From: a virus
IMG/VR virus record: IMGVR_UViG_3300021964_012356
Span: 1-31,370 of that record
DNA length: 31,370 nt
Strand: one strand, 5' to 3'
Shown here: piece after piece, positions 6,161 to 13,246 of the stretch
Layout of the letters: every line of letters starts with the position of its first letter
Position numbering within the stretch: position 1 is the first letter of the stretch
The notes under the pieces: generated by a model
The model's database searches: none
Told to the model about the DNA's origin: nothing
Seen by the model: the letters and a program-made list of their open reading frames with translations, nothing else
Position numbers and translations under genes: made by a program

Positions 6161-6610
6161 ATGGCATTTTATTCTACAAAAACTTACGGACACAACATCG
6201 GTTTGTCATCGGTATTCAGACAGCCAAACGCAGATCATTCACACTGCCATTTACTGCACGGATACAGCCTGCAGTTTAGATTCACGTTTGGATGCGATGA
6301 GTTGGACAACAAGAACTGGGCGGTGGACTTTGGAGGACTCAAACCCTTGAAGGCATGGCTTGAAGATCACTTCGACCATAAACTTGCCCTCGACAAAAAT
6401 GATCCACACCTTGAAAAATTCAAAGAGCTAGAAGCAATGGATCTCGCCGAGATAAGAATTTTCGATGGTGTTGGTGCTGAAAAGTTTGCGGAACACGCCT
6501 TTAACTTTGCGGACAAACTGATACGCGAAAAGACCAACAACAGGTGTTATGTCGTTGAAGTGGAGTGTGCTGAACACGGAGCAAACAGTGCCATCTACAG
6601 AAGAGATTGA
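6161..6610 (+). CDS. queD: QueD-like 6-carboxytetrahydropterin synthase / PTPS homologue
   Basis: 149 residues of the pterin synthase (T-fold) family, which converts dihydroneopterin triphosphate in 7-deazaguanine or pterin routes. Seen: SHCHLLHGYSLQF (residues 27-39) with Cys29 and His33, WAVDFGGLKPLK (53-64), the catalytic FDHKLALDKNDP (71-82), and VECAEHGANSAIY (134-146). The usual zinc set HGH reads HGY here, and the first-strand His appears to be Phe19, so metal binding must differ or use the extra His26, His28 and His30. This belongs to a divergent QueD subgroup that I recall from alphaproteobacteria and phages. No queC, queE or folE is in the window. It heads a three-gene run driven by a near-perfect promoter. 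Confidence 0.82.
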   Translation: MAFYSTKTYGHNIGLSSVFRQPNADHSHCHLLHGYSLQFRFTFGCDELDNKNWAVDFGGLKPLKAWLEDHFDHKLALDKNDPHLEKFKELEAMDLAEIRIFDGVGAEKFAEHAFNFADKLIREKTNNRCYVVEVECAEHGANSAIYRRD

Positions 6611-7721
6611 AATTGTACTGAGAAATCCTAACAGTAAGGAAGATTTTTTCTCATACTACATCGACGTTCCTATCACAGATTTTAACAGCAGATGGCTGGA
6701 TCTTCTCAACCAAAACCTAAGTGCCGACCTTCACCTTGAAAAAAATTACTGCTGGCTGGGTTGGGCGGATGGTCCAAGGAATGCAGGGTACATCTGTGAT
6801 AAAATCAATGAGGCCATTGCCCAGATTAACCAATTCAACCAGACAGGATATTGGCAGTCACACGGACTCGACTCCTACGAGATAAAAGACAATTTTAACG
6901 ATAAACTTGTTATAATGCCCGGAAACGTGGGCGTGGATCTGCCGGGACTGAAACTCAATCATGAGCCAATGAACAGACTGCATAGATATTTCGAGGACCT
7001 GCAGGGAGAAACCTGGAACATAAGCAAGTATTATAAATTGGCCGATTATGAGACCAAATGGGCGATCAGGCAACTAAACGACCTGTGCCATGAGTTGGAA
7101 AGTTGGGTATTGTCCAACAGGAAGAAAGTTCAGGCCCCGGAATGGCAAAGACCATCTCAAATAACCACCTTTCTCAATGCTCCTAGGAAGAACCTAAAGC
7201 AACAAGATTATGATCTTTTTCTATCCAATAGATATGACAGAGAGTTTGGAGGAGTGTATCTACACTGGGCACAGATAGGCAAGACACAGTTTGAAGTTTT
7301 CAGAGACGAGCATGGCAAGGACATAGATCAGGCCACCTGCTCTGCCATTAGCAGTTTGAAATTTTTTTCTGGAGAATTTGATGTGGAATGGGGCAGAGAC
7401 ATCAACGAAAACAACCACGAGTGGCACGCTCGCGAACAAAGTGAATTCAGAGAATGGCTACAGCGTAATGGGTTTGATTGGAATGACCCAAAATTGAGCC
7501 TCGGTTACATCAAGATAGGACAAATTAATTTGGACAAAAGTTTCGGCAAAATGGACTTTTTCAATATCATCGATAAAATTTCAAAGTACCTCGATATATA
7601 CAAGATCAAAACTTCGCATACAGAAAATATTTTTGACTACGTGTGGAGTGATCCAGACTATAAAAACATGCAGATAGAATTCCTTAAACCCGGATATGAT
7701 TGGAGCAAGAAGAATGCCTAA
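6588..7721 (+). CDS. Large phage protein of unknown function (377 aa)
   Basis: The frame is open from an ATG at 6549 but I favour GTG 6588, which has GGAG 6 nt upstream and reduces overlap with queD to 23 nt. The protein is soluble, acidic and unusually rich in Trp, Asn and Tyr (for example WLGWADGPRNAGYICD, EFGGVYLHWAQIGKTQ, EVEWGRD-like FDVEWGRDINEN). No signal peptide, membrane helix or catalytic motif is evident. Position between QueD and a DxD glycosyltransferase suggests a shared transcription unit, not a shared pathway. I do not recognise the family. Confidence 0.75.
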   Translation: MPSTEEIEIVLRNPNSKEDFFSYYIDVPITDFNSRWLDLLNQNLSADLHLEKNYCWLGWADGPRNAGYICDKINEAIAQINQFNQTGYWQSHGLDSYEIKDNFNDKLVIMPGNVGVDLPGLKLNHEPMNRLHRYFEDLQGETWNISKYYKLADYETKWAIRQLNDLCHELESWVLSNRKKVQAPEWQRPSQITTFLNAPRKNLKQQDYDLFLSNRYDREFGGVYLHWAQIGKTQFEVFRDEHGKDIDQATCSAISSLKFFSGEFDVEWGRDINENNHEWHAREQSEFREWLQRNGFDWNDPKLSLGYIKIGQINLDKSFGKMDFFNIIDKISKYLDIYKIKTSHTENIFDYVWSDPDYKNMQIEFLKPGYDWSKKNA

Positions 7722-8412
7722 CCATGTTGTGTGTGTTAAATGGGGATCCAAGTATTCAAGCGAGTACGTCAACAAACTTCACAGCATGTGTTCACGTCAT
7801 CTAACTCTACCATACGAATTCCACTGCATCACCGAAAACGCCACCGGGATTGATACGGGCATCGACATCATCAACCTGCCTGATCTGCCAGGAATCAAAT
7901 CATGGTGGTCGAAATTATATATGTTTTCTAACGATATCAAATTACAAGGCACAATATTATTTTTCGATCTAGACGTGGTCATATTCAAAAACATTGACTG
8001 CCTATTCCAACACAAACCCGGGACTTTCCAGATTATAAGAGATTTCAACAGGTGCAGAGTCAAGGATTGGACACTCTGCAATTCATCGGTAATGCGTTGG
8101 GAGGCAGGAAAACTGTTATACCTATGGGAAGACTTCAGACACAACTCTGCACAGATAATGGGACAGAATCACGGAGACCAAGACTACATCACTAAACGTG
8201 CCAAACAAGACACCACGCACTGGCCAGACGAATGGATAAGGAGTTATAAGTGGGAGATGATTGGCAGGAAAGATACCAAGATAGTTCATGGAAAGAAGAA
8301 AGTTTTCGTACAGCCACCAACTATCGGAGCAGAAAATAAGGTGGCCGTGTTCCATGGAGAGCCAAATCCACACAACTGTGGCGATCAATTCGTGATTGAC
8401 AACTGGCGTTGA
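7714..8412 (+). CDS. GT-A fold glycosyltransferase (GT8-like)
   Basis: 232 residues from ATG 7714 (an in-frame ATG at 7696 is less likely because it overlaps the upstream gene further). The arrangement fits a GT-A enzyme: an N-terminal strand VVCVKWGSKYSSEYVN, INLPDLPGIKSWWSKLYMF, then the DxD metal/nucleotide motif FFDLDVVIF (Asp85, Asp87), a later GDQDYI segment and C-terminal VAVFHGEPNPH. GT8-type enzymes transfer sugars from UDP-sugars. Phages use such enzymes to decorate DNA or virions or change host surface glycans; which applies here is unknown. The last bases of the gene carry the -35 box of the uvsE promoter. Confidence 0.8.
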   Translation: MPNHVVCVKWGSKYSSEYVNKLHSMCSRHLTLPYEFHCITENATGIDTGIDIINLPDLPGIKSWWSKLYMFSNDIKLQGTILFFDLDVVIFKNIDCLFQHKPGTFQIIRDFNRCRVKDWTLCNSSVMRWEAGKLLYLWEDFRHNSAQIMGQNHGDQDYITKRAKQDTTHWPDEWIRSYKWEMIGRKDTKIVHGKKKVFVQPPTIGAENKVAVFHGEPNPHNCGDQFVIDNWR

Positions 8413-8423
8413 TGTGTTACAAT
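8396..8423 (+). promoter_or_regulatory. Sigma70-type promoter before the UV endonuclease gene
   Basis: TTGACA at 8396-8401, 16-nt spacer, TACAAT at 8418-8423, then 5 nt to ATG 8429, so the message has almost no leader. Confidence 0.68.
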
Positions 8424-8428
8424 AAGAT

Positions 8429-9463
8429 ATGGTAAAAAGAATTGGATTCTGTTGTAAGTGGTTGAATGATCATTCAGAATTTGGAGGAATGAAAGTAAAT
8501 GCCAAAGACAGAGATCTGAATGGCAGAAGCACCACAATGAGATGGTTGCGAGAACACCCCGAAGATGCCGAACAAAGACAGTGGGACATCATGAATCACA
8601 ACGCCGAAGCGGCGAGAAAGATGGTGGAAAGAGTTGGTTCCTTGCCACCCGAGCGTAGAATGGTGAGACTAGGCAGTGAAATGCTCCAAGGGTACACAGA
8701 GGCCAATTGGATCGATTGGTGGCAACAACCTAACATACAAAACCATTTAGGAAAAATATTTGCCCCAGTGGGTGATGCCGCTAGGAAACTTGATGTCAAA
8801 GTCAGTTTCCATCCAGGTCAGTTCTGTGTGCTGGCATCTCACAACGAAGATGTCGTAGAAAGAAGCATCAAAGAATTCGAGTACCACGTGGACATGGCGA
8901 GATGGATGGGCTTTGGAAAGTCGTGGCATGACAACTGCAAGATCAACGTACACATATCGGGACGACAAGGACCCGATGGCATTATAAAAGTGTTACCCAG
9001 GTTGTCACCAGAGGCACGTAATCTTATCACTATCGAGAACGACGAGATGGGCCATGGACTTGAAAAGAGTTTGGAACTTGCCAAGCATGTGGCATTGGTT
9101 CTAGATATACACCATCATTGGATACGTGACGAGGAATACATAGATCCCAGCGATGACAGGGTAAAAATGGTGATAGATTCCTGGCGTGGGATCAGACCCA
9201 CACTGCATTATTCTTACAGCAGAGATGAACACCTTGCACCTGCGGGACTGGGAGAAAACATGCATGGAGAAATGCATGACATCAAGATGCTGTTGGAAAG
9301 AGGCTGTAAGAAACAAAAATTACGTGCCCATTCGGACCTGTTACCCAACCGTGCCGTGAACCAATGGGCATTGAGTTTTTCGGATAATTTTGACATTCAG
9401 ACAGAGGCCAAAGGCAAAAACATGGCGGCTGAACAACTGTACCTGCAGAGTTTGGAAGTTTAG
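8429..9463 (+). CDS. uvsE: UV damage endonuclease UvsE/UVDE
   Basis: 344 residues, full length for the bacterial UVDE family, a TIM-barrel metal enzyme that nicks DNA 5' of UV photoproducts. Signature segments appear in order: RIGFCCKW at the N-terminus, MVRLGSEML, VSFHPGQFCVLAS, INVHISGRQG, ITIENDEMGHG, VLDIHHHWI and PTLHYSYSRDEH, supplying the His, Glu and Asp residues that hold the metal cluster. UVDE genes occur in marine phages and fit a sunlit habitat. It has its own leaderless-type promoter and is followed after 16 nt by the superoxide dismutase gene. Confidence 0.93.
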   Translation: MVKRIGFCCKWLNDHSEFGGMKVNAKDRDLNGRSTTMRWLREHPEDAEQRQWDIMNHNAEAARKMVERVGSLPPERRMVRLGSEMLQGYTEANWIDWWQQPNIQNHLGKIFAPVGDAARKLDVKVSFHPGQFCVLASHNEDVVERSIKEFEYHVDMARWMGFGKSWHDNCKINVHISGRQGPDGIIKVLPRLSPEARNLITIENDEMGHGLEKSLELAKHVALVLDIHHHWIRDEEYIDPSDDRVKMVIDSWRGIRPTLHYSYSRDEHLAPAGLGENMHGEMHDIKMLLERGCKKQKLRAHSDLLPNRAVNQWALSFSDNFDIQTEAKGKNMAAEQLYLQSLEV

Positions 9464-9468
9464 CAAAA

Positions 9469-9474
9469 TAAATA
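9469..9474 (+). promoter_or_regulatory. Late-type promoter element before superoxide dismutase
   Basis: AATAAATACC with no recognisable -35 box 17 nt upstream; 5 nt separate TAAATA from the ATG at 9480. Confidence 0.45.
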
Positions 9475-9479
9475 CCACT

Positions 9480-10028
9480 ATGCGATTCAACGAAATAACA
9501 AAGATGTCATGTCCTAGGACCATGTCCGAGAAATGTTATTGCGAGCAGATCAAAAGCATAACCGAGTCAACGCAGTCTGTTAAAGCCATGTGCGAACTAC
9601 AACACAGTGATAAAGTATCTGGCAAAATACTGATGTTGCAGTCACCTGGTGGTCCTACCCTGATCAAGGGAAGAATATCCGGACTTGATAAAGGACAACA
9701 TGGTTTCCATATACATGAATTTGGTGACCTTTCCAAAGGTTGTGAATCCGCAGGAGCTCATTACAATCCAGACGGTGTCGATCACGGCGACCTAGACAAA
9801 GGACACGTGGGAGATCTTGGAAACATATCCGCGGATGATTCTGGTGTCGCTGAATTCACAATCGTTGCCAAGAGAGTGGATCTCACAGGAGAACGTTCTG
9901 TGGTTGGTAGAAGTATAGTGATCCACAAGGATCAAGACGACCTCGGCAAAGGCGGGGACGCAGAATCATTAAAAACTGGTAACGCTGGCGACAGGCTTGC
10001 TTGTGGCATCATTGTTCTCAAAGGGTAA
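9480..10028 (+). CDS. sodC: Cu/Zn superoxide dismutase
   Basis: 182 residues from ATG 9480, next to a promoter-like TAAATACC; the longer frame from 9390 would run through the uvsE 3' end and is unlikely. A 40-residue N-terminal extension with several Cys (CPRTMSEKCYC) precedes a complete Cu/Zn SOD domain. Ligands are all present: Cu His77, His79, His94 and His149, Zn His94, His102, His109 and Asp112, the disulfide pair Cys88 and Cys175, and the guiding Arg172 (GDRLACG). Strand-loop GKGGDAESLKTGNAGD is intact. There is no signal peptide, so it should act in the cytoplasm or be packaged in the virion, unlike typical bacterial periplasmic SodC. Reaction: superoxide to oxygen and peroxide. Confidence 0.94.
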   Translation: MRFNEITKMSCPRTMSEKCYCEQIKSITESTQSVKAMCELQHSDKVSGKILMLQSPGGPTLIKGRISGLDKGQHGFHIHEFGDLSKGCESAGAHYNPDGVDHGDLDKGHVGDLGNISADDSGVAEFTIVAKRVDLTGERSVVGRSIVIHKDQDDLGKGGDAESLKTGNAGDRLACGIIVLKG

Positions 10029-10040
10029 TTGTTGTATAAT
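10012..10040 (+). promoter_or_regulatory. Sigma70-type promoter before the radical SAM gene
   Basis: TTGTTC at 10012-10017 (weak -35), exact 17-nt spacer, TATAAT at 10035-10040 (perfect -10), then 6 nt to ATG 10047. Confidence 0.58.
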
Positions 10041-10046
10041 ACAAAG

Positions 10047-11060
10047 ATGTTTGATAATATTAATCAATGGCCGTTAGATCATTGGCACATAGAGATCAGT
10101 AGCAAGTGCAGTCTTATGTGTCCGCGGTGTAGCAGGCAGGAAGTGCCTGAGGGTTTAGTAAACACAGATCTAGGATTGGATTGGTTCAAAGGAAATTTCG
10201 ATAGATTAATTACCCATGCCAAAAAAATAACCTTCTGCGGGGATGACGGAGATCCTATCTATGCCCGAGAGTTTATACCCGTGCTCAAATGGATGCGTAA
10301 AAGTAATCCCGATATTCAGTTTGTAATTGTCACGAATGGTAGTTACAAAACTCCTAAATGGTGGGAAAATCTCAACAGGGTATTGAATGAAAGAGACAAC
10401 GTGCATTTCAGTATTGACGGATGGGATCATGAATCCAACAATCAATATCGTGTGAACAATGATTGGGACAGCATTATGAAAGGTGCTGATCTACTGACCA
10501 ACCCCATCAAGACCTGGGCCATGATAGTTTTTAAATACAACGAGGATCACATAGACAGGATAAGGACAAGAGCCGTAGAACACAATTTTGATTATTTTCA
10601 GATTACTCATAGCAGTAAGTTTGTGTCTAACTATGCGAACTATCCCACTCTAGATCCCTTAGAGCCAAATAAAAATTATGTAGCCAAAGGTAGATTTGTA
10701 AGAGAATTAGAAAATATATCTAAATACAAATGGAAAGATAGTTGTTATGAAACATTCGCCAGCACCTATAGAAATATGTCAAAATCAAAGATAATGCCAT
10801 TGTGCAGGGTCGGTAACAAAGGACTTTACATAAATTCCAGAGGTGAATTCTATCCTTGTTGTTGGACAGGACTTAGATATGACCACAACAAAAATCTTTT
10901 TCACGTCAGTATGATAAAGGCGAATACGTTGGAAGAATCGATGAACAATCAGGGCTGGACAAAATTTTACAAAGAGATGAATTCTGGCAACTGTCCAAAA
11001 GAATGTTCAGAGAAATGTAATCTAGAAAAATGGAACCTCGAACACGCTACACAATGGTAA
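10047..11060 (+). CDS. Radical SAM protein with SPASM-type C-terminal cysteines
   Basis: 337 residues from ATG 10047 (TTG codons at 10029 and 10032 lie inside the promoter). Cys21, Cys25 and Cys28 (CSLMCPRC) form the CxxxCxxC site for the catalytic 4Fe-4S cluster; FCGDDGDPIYAREF takes the place of the SAM-binding GGE motif. The C-terminus has further cysteines in a SPASM-like arrangement: CRVGNKGLYINSRGEFYPCC followed by NCPKECSEKC, expected to hold auxiliary clusters. SPASM enzymes usually modify peptides or proteins, but no precursor peptide is obvious. An A-type Fe-S carrier lies two genes downstream and could mature this enzyme. Substrate unknown. Confidence 0.88.
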   Translation: MFDNINQWPLDHWHIEISSKCSLMCPRCSRQEVPEGLVNTDLGLDWFKGNFDRLITHAKKITFCGDDGDPIYAREFIPVLKWMRKSNPDIQFVIVTNGSYKTPKWWENLNRVLNERDNVHFSIDGWDHESNNQYRVNNDWDSIMKGADLLTNPIKTWAMIVFKYNEDHIDRIRTRAVEHNFDYFQITHSSKFVSNYANYPTLDPLEPNKNYVAKGRFVRELENISKYKWKDSCYETFASTYRNMSKSKIMPLCRVGNKGLYINSRGEFYPCCWTGLRYDHNKNLFHVSMIKANTLEESMNNQGWTKFYKEMNSGNCPKECSEKCNLEKWNLEHATQW

Positions 11061-11338
11061 AACATAAAACTAAAAATGGATATCTTCAAAAATTCAGATA
11101 CAACATGACTTGGGGAGATCATGGAATATCGGGAGAGATAATCGAATGGTGCCGTAAAAACTGTAAAGGAAATTGGGGTTGGTGGTTTTATGAAAATGGA
11201 AACAAAAATGAATGGCACCCAGAAAACTATACTGCCTACGTCAGTTTCAGCAGAAAAAGAGATTATATGAAATTCTGGATGACTAACTGCAGATTGATAG
11301 AACAACTTAAAAAAGAAAATCAAAAACATGACCGATAA
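11054..11338 (+). CDS. Small aromatic-rich phage protein
   Basis: 94 residues from ATG 11054, which overlaps the radical SAM stop (ATGGTAA); an ATG at 11030 would add eight residues. It is rich in Trp, Tyr, Lys and Asn, with a conserved-looking centre CKGNWGWWFYENG and a following strand TAYVSFSRKRDYMKFWM. The pattern, WxxWF then YVSF then a RD-containing helix, is one I associate with short unnamed proteins of T4-like marine phages. Between a radical SAM enzyme and an Fe-S carrier it might be a partner or substrate of the former, but nothing in the sequence proves this. Confidence 0.75.
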   Translation: MVKHKTKNGYLQKFRYNMTWGDHGISGEIIEWCRKNCKGNWGWWFYENGNKNEWHPENYTAYVSFSRKRDYMKFWMTNCRLIEQLKKENQKHDR

Positions 11339-11672
11339 AGATATATTCACAATCACAGAAAACGCAAAAAAACAGATGGAAAAACTGTTGCTAAACAATC
11401 CAAACAAACATGCGGTCAGCCTTTCAGTGCTTGGTGGCGGCTGTGCTGGTTTTAAATATCACTGGGATTTCATTGACAAAGCGAGCGACATAAAGCAAGA
11501 TGATCATGTTGTGGAATGGAACGACGGAAAGTTTGTGGTAGATGGAGTAAGCATGTTTTACGTTATGGGCACAATTATAGATTGGAAAGAAGAAGTCTTT
11601 GGTTCAAACTTTGAGATAAAAAATCCTAACGCTACAGCAGGGTGTGGATGTGGAGAGAGTTTCGCTGTGTGA
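11328..11672 (+). CDS. A-type iron-sulfur cluster carrier (IscA/ErpA-like)
   Basis: 114 residues, normal length for the family. The three cluster-binding cysteines are in place: Cys39 in LGGGCAGFKY and Cys106 and Cys108 in the terminal GCGCGESF. The N-terminal ITENAKKQMEKLL also matches. A-type carriers receive Fe-S clusters and pass them to apo-enzymes; phage-encoded copies are known in marine T4-like phages. Here the likely client is the radical SAM protein at 10047-11060 in the same transcription unit. The start overlaps the preceding gene and the stop overlaps the next start (TGATG). Confidence 0.92.
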   Translation: MTDKDIFTITENAKKQMEKLLLNNPNKHAVSLSVLGGGCAGFKYHWDFIDKASDIKQDDHVVEWNDGKFVVDGVSMFYVMGTIIDWKEEVFGSNFEIKNPNATAGCGCGESFAV

Positions 11673-12436
11673 TGGACACTGCATTCATTATAGGTAACGG
11701 CGAGAGCCGCAAAATTTTCAATCTAGATCTACTCAAAGGAAAAGGCACGATCTATGGTTGCAATGCCATTTATCGAGATCATGCAGACCTTTGCGACAAA
11801 ATATTCTGTGTTGCTCCTGAAATGCAACACGAGTTGAAGATATGGTATTCGGCCGCAAATGATCACAAGCCAAATCTCGAGATAGTAGGTCCAGAAAGTT
11901 TGCCACGCTGGAACTTTGTGCTGGACGGTGACAAGGAATCACATGTTCCTGCCGGACTTAAAATCTATAGGAAATGGGCCGGCGGCGACCTAAAAAAGAA
12001 CAGATACAAGATCAGGGATTTCTCAGAGGCAAAAGGATCAGGGTGTAGTGCGGTGCTTTCAGCGGCCGAATCCGGATTCAGTAACATTCTGATAATAGGT
12101 TTTGACCTATTGGGAGCGAGACAATGGGAATTGCCCGAGGGAGAATCCAGCAGAGAACAAAACAACATCTACAAGAACACCAATAACTATCCATCCAGAC
12201 ACAGCATGAAGGCCTATCTCAAATACGAGTGGCTGTTCCATCTTACCCAAACTTTTAGAAAATTTCCCAACACTAATTTTTATTACATCAACAGGAAAGA
12301 ATACCTCGACAGCAATCATTTCCTAAAACTTTATTTTAGGTATGCCCCTGGAAATATAAAAACCGGTATATATGCTGACCTTATTAGATGGATCAACGAT
12401 GAACGCGAAAAGATAAACTGGAGATCGTTCTCCTAG
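11672..12436 (+). CDS. GT42/DUF115-like Rossmann protein, paralogue B
   Basis: 254 residues from ATG 11672 (TGATG overlap with the Fe-S carrier; the GTG at 11642 would extend it into that gene). Motifs in order: FIIGNGESRKIFNL, TIYGCNAIYRDHADLCD, KGSGCSAVLSAAESG, ILIIGFDLLG and NNIYKNTNNYP. These match paralogue A at 5511-6152 and the CST-I/DUF115 pattern. The central insertion and the longer C-terminus (FYYINRKEYLDSN) differ, suggesting different substrates. The stop codon overlaps the stop of the convergent zinc-ribbon gene in a CTAG palindrome. A glycosyltransferase-like role is the best guess. Confidence 0.75.
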   Translation: MDTAFIIGNGESRKIFNLDLLKGKGTIYGCNAIYRDHADLCDKIFCVAPEMQHELKIWYSAANDHKPNLEIVGPESLPRWNFVLDGDKESHVPAGLKIYRKWAGGDLKKNRYKIRDFSEAKGSGCSAVLSAAESGFSNILIIGFDLLGARQWELPEGESSREQNNIYKNTNNYPSRHSMKAYLKYEWLFHLTQTFRKFPNTNFYYINRKEYLDSNHFLKLYFRYAPGNIKTGIYADLIRWINDEREKINWRSFS

Positions 12437-12726
12437 ATCTGTCTTCTGCCTATTTCAACCACACTGCTGGCGTCCATCTTGTAGATGTTCCTCATCTTGA
12501 CACCAACCGATTGGGCAAATTTTTTTGTGTTACAACCACTGCATACGTGTTTGTAATCGTTGGTGGCTCTTGAGGGGTCAACTTTTGCTCGGGGCCTCAG
12601 AAAGGTACTGTTACAGCAGTCACAACGGAAAATATACACAGTGTTTGATCTTTTGTAGGTGTGATAGAAGCCAAGTTTGCTTTTGCGTTCGTATAGCCGG
12701 ATCATCTTGATTGTTTCTAGGAACAT
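12433..12726 (-). CDS. Zinc-ribbon protein, possible DNA-binding regulator
   Basis: 97 residues. Two cysteine knuckles, FRCDCCNSTFLRPR (near residues 33-46) and HVCSGCNTKKF (near 60-70), form a Cys4-type zinc ribbon with basic residues around it. N-terminal MIRLYERKSKLGFYHTYKR is basic and could contact nucleic acid. This layout is familiar from short proteins of T4-like marine phages, without a tested function. It is read away from the fibre cluster, from a TAAATA element at 12740-12745, and ends tail-to-tail with paralogue B. ATG 12726 is used; an internal ATG at 12705 is possible. Confidence 0.72.
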   Translation of the reverse strand: MFLETIKMIRLYERKSKLGFYHTYKRSNTVYIFRCDCCNSTFLRPRAKVDPSRATNDYKHVCSGCNTKKFAQSVGVKMRNIYKMDASSVVEIGRRQI

Positions 12727-12739
12727 AACAGTTCAACAA

Positions 12740-12745
12740 TATTTA
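12740..12745 (-). promoter_or_regulatory. Late-type promoter element, minus strand half of a divergent pair
   Basis: TTAAATATTG on the minus strand, 13 nt upstream of ATG 12726. Only one base separates it from the plus-strand TAAATA, making a TATTTA/TAAATA palindrome. Confidence 0.45.
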
Positions 12746-12746
12746 A

Positions 12747-12752
12747 TAAATA
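12747..12752 (+). promoter_or_regulatory. Late-type promoter element driving the tail-fibre cluster
   Basis: TTAATAAATACTCG is the closest match in the window to the T4 late promoter (TATAAATACTCC). ATG 12767 follows the core after 14 nt. Confidence 0.6.
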
Positions 12753-12766
12753 CTCGTACATTATAT

Positions 12767-13246
12767 ATGGCAAGATTAACAATTGATTTAGGAACAACAG
12801 GAAATTCAGCAACGGGCGACTCCGTTAGGGGCGCATTCAACAAATGCAATTTAAATTTCCAAGAACTCTATAACACTTCCGCCGCGGATGGTGTGCTCAC
12901 CACTGGGGTAACCAACGGTGACGTGAGGATACAACCCAACGGCACCGGATCGATCGAGATAGATCAACTTAAAATAGACAGTTCTGCCATCACTTCCATA
13001 GGCACCAATTCGGACATTACAATCACTGCCAACGGTACCGGAAATATCGTACTAGGACAGATCACCATTGCTGACAACGTAATCAAGACAAACACATCGA
13101 ATTCAAATCTACAGATCGACGCTTCCGGAACAGGGGCAGTTGAAATTTTAACACAGAAGGTAATAATGGCGAATTTGCCAACATCGGCGGCTGGGCTGGC
13201 CACGGGCCAACTTTACAACGACGGTGGAACTCTTAAGATAGCATAA
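12767..13246 (+). CDS. Short tail-fibre protein with repeat strands (fibre 1)
   Basis: 159 residues from ATG 12767. The N-terminus (LTIDLGTTGNSATGDSVR, then F-x-x-LNFQELYNT) is a diverged copy of the motif that opens the next three fibres. The body has about three copies of a 28-30-residue repeat, (I-x-x-N-x-I-x-x-x-x-SN-x-DI-x-I-x-x-x-GTG-x-V), expected to form a beta-helix or triple-stranded rod. The C-terminus is short: GLATGQLYNDGGTLKIA, a trimming-type end seen in phage fibre tips. It heads a polycistronic run; its stop overlaps the next start (TAATG). Structural role is inferred from repeats and context. Confidence 0.78.
   Translation: MARLTIDLGTTGNSATGDSVRGAFNKCNLNFQELYNTSAADGVLTTGVTNGDVRIQPNGTGSIEIDQLKIDSSAITSIGTNSDITITANGTGNIVLGQITIADNVIKTNTSNSNLQIDASGTGAVEILTQKVIMANLPTSAAGLATGQLYNDGGTLKIA

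Noticed and set aside
9390-9479. N-terminal extension of the SOD frame to the ATG at 9390
   Set aside because: It overlaps the 3' end of uvsE out of frame and lies upstream of the TAAATACC element; ATG 9480 fits better.
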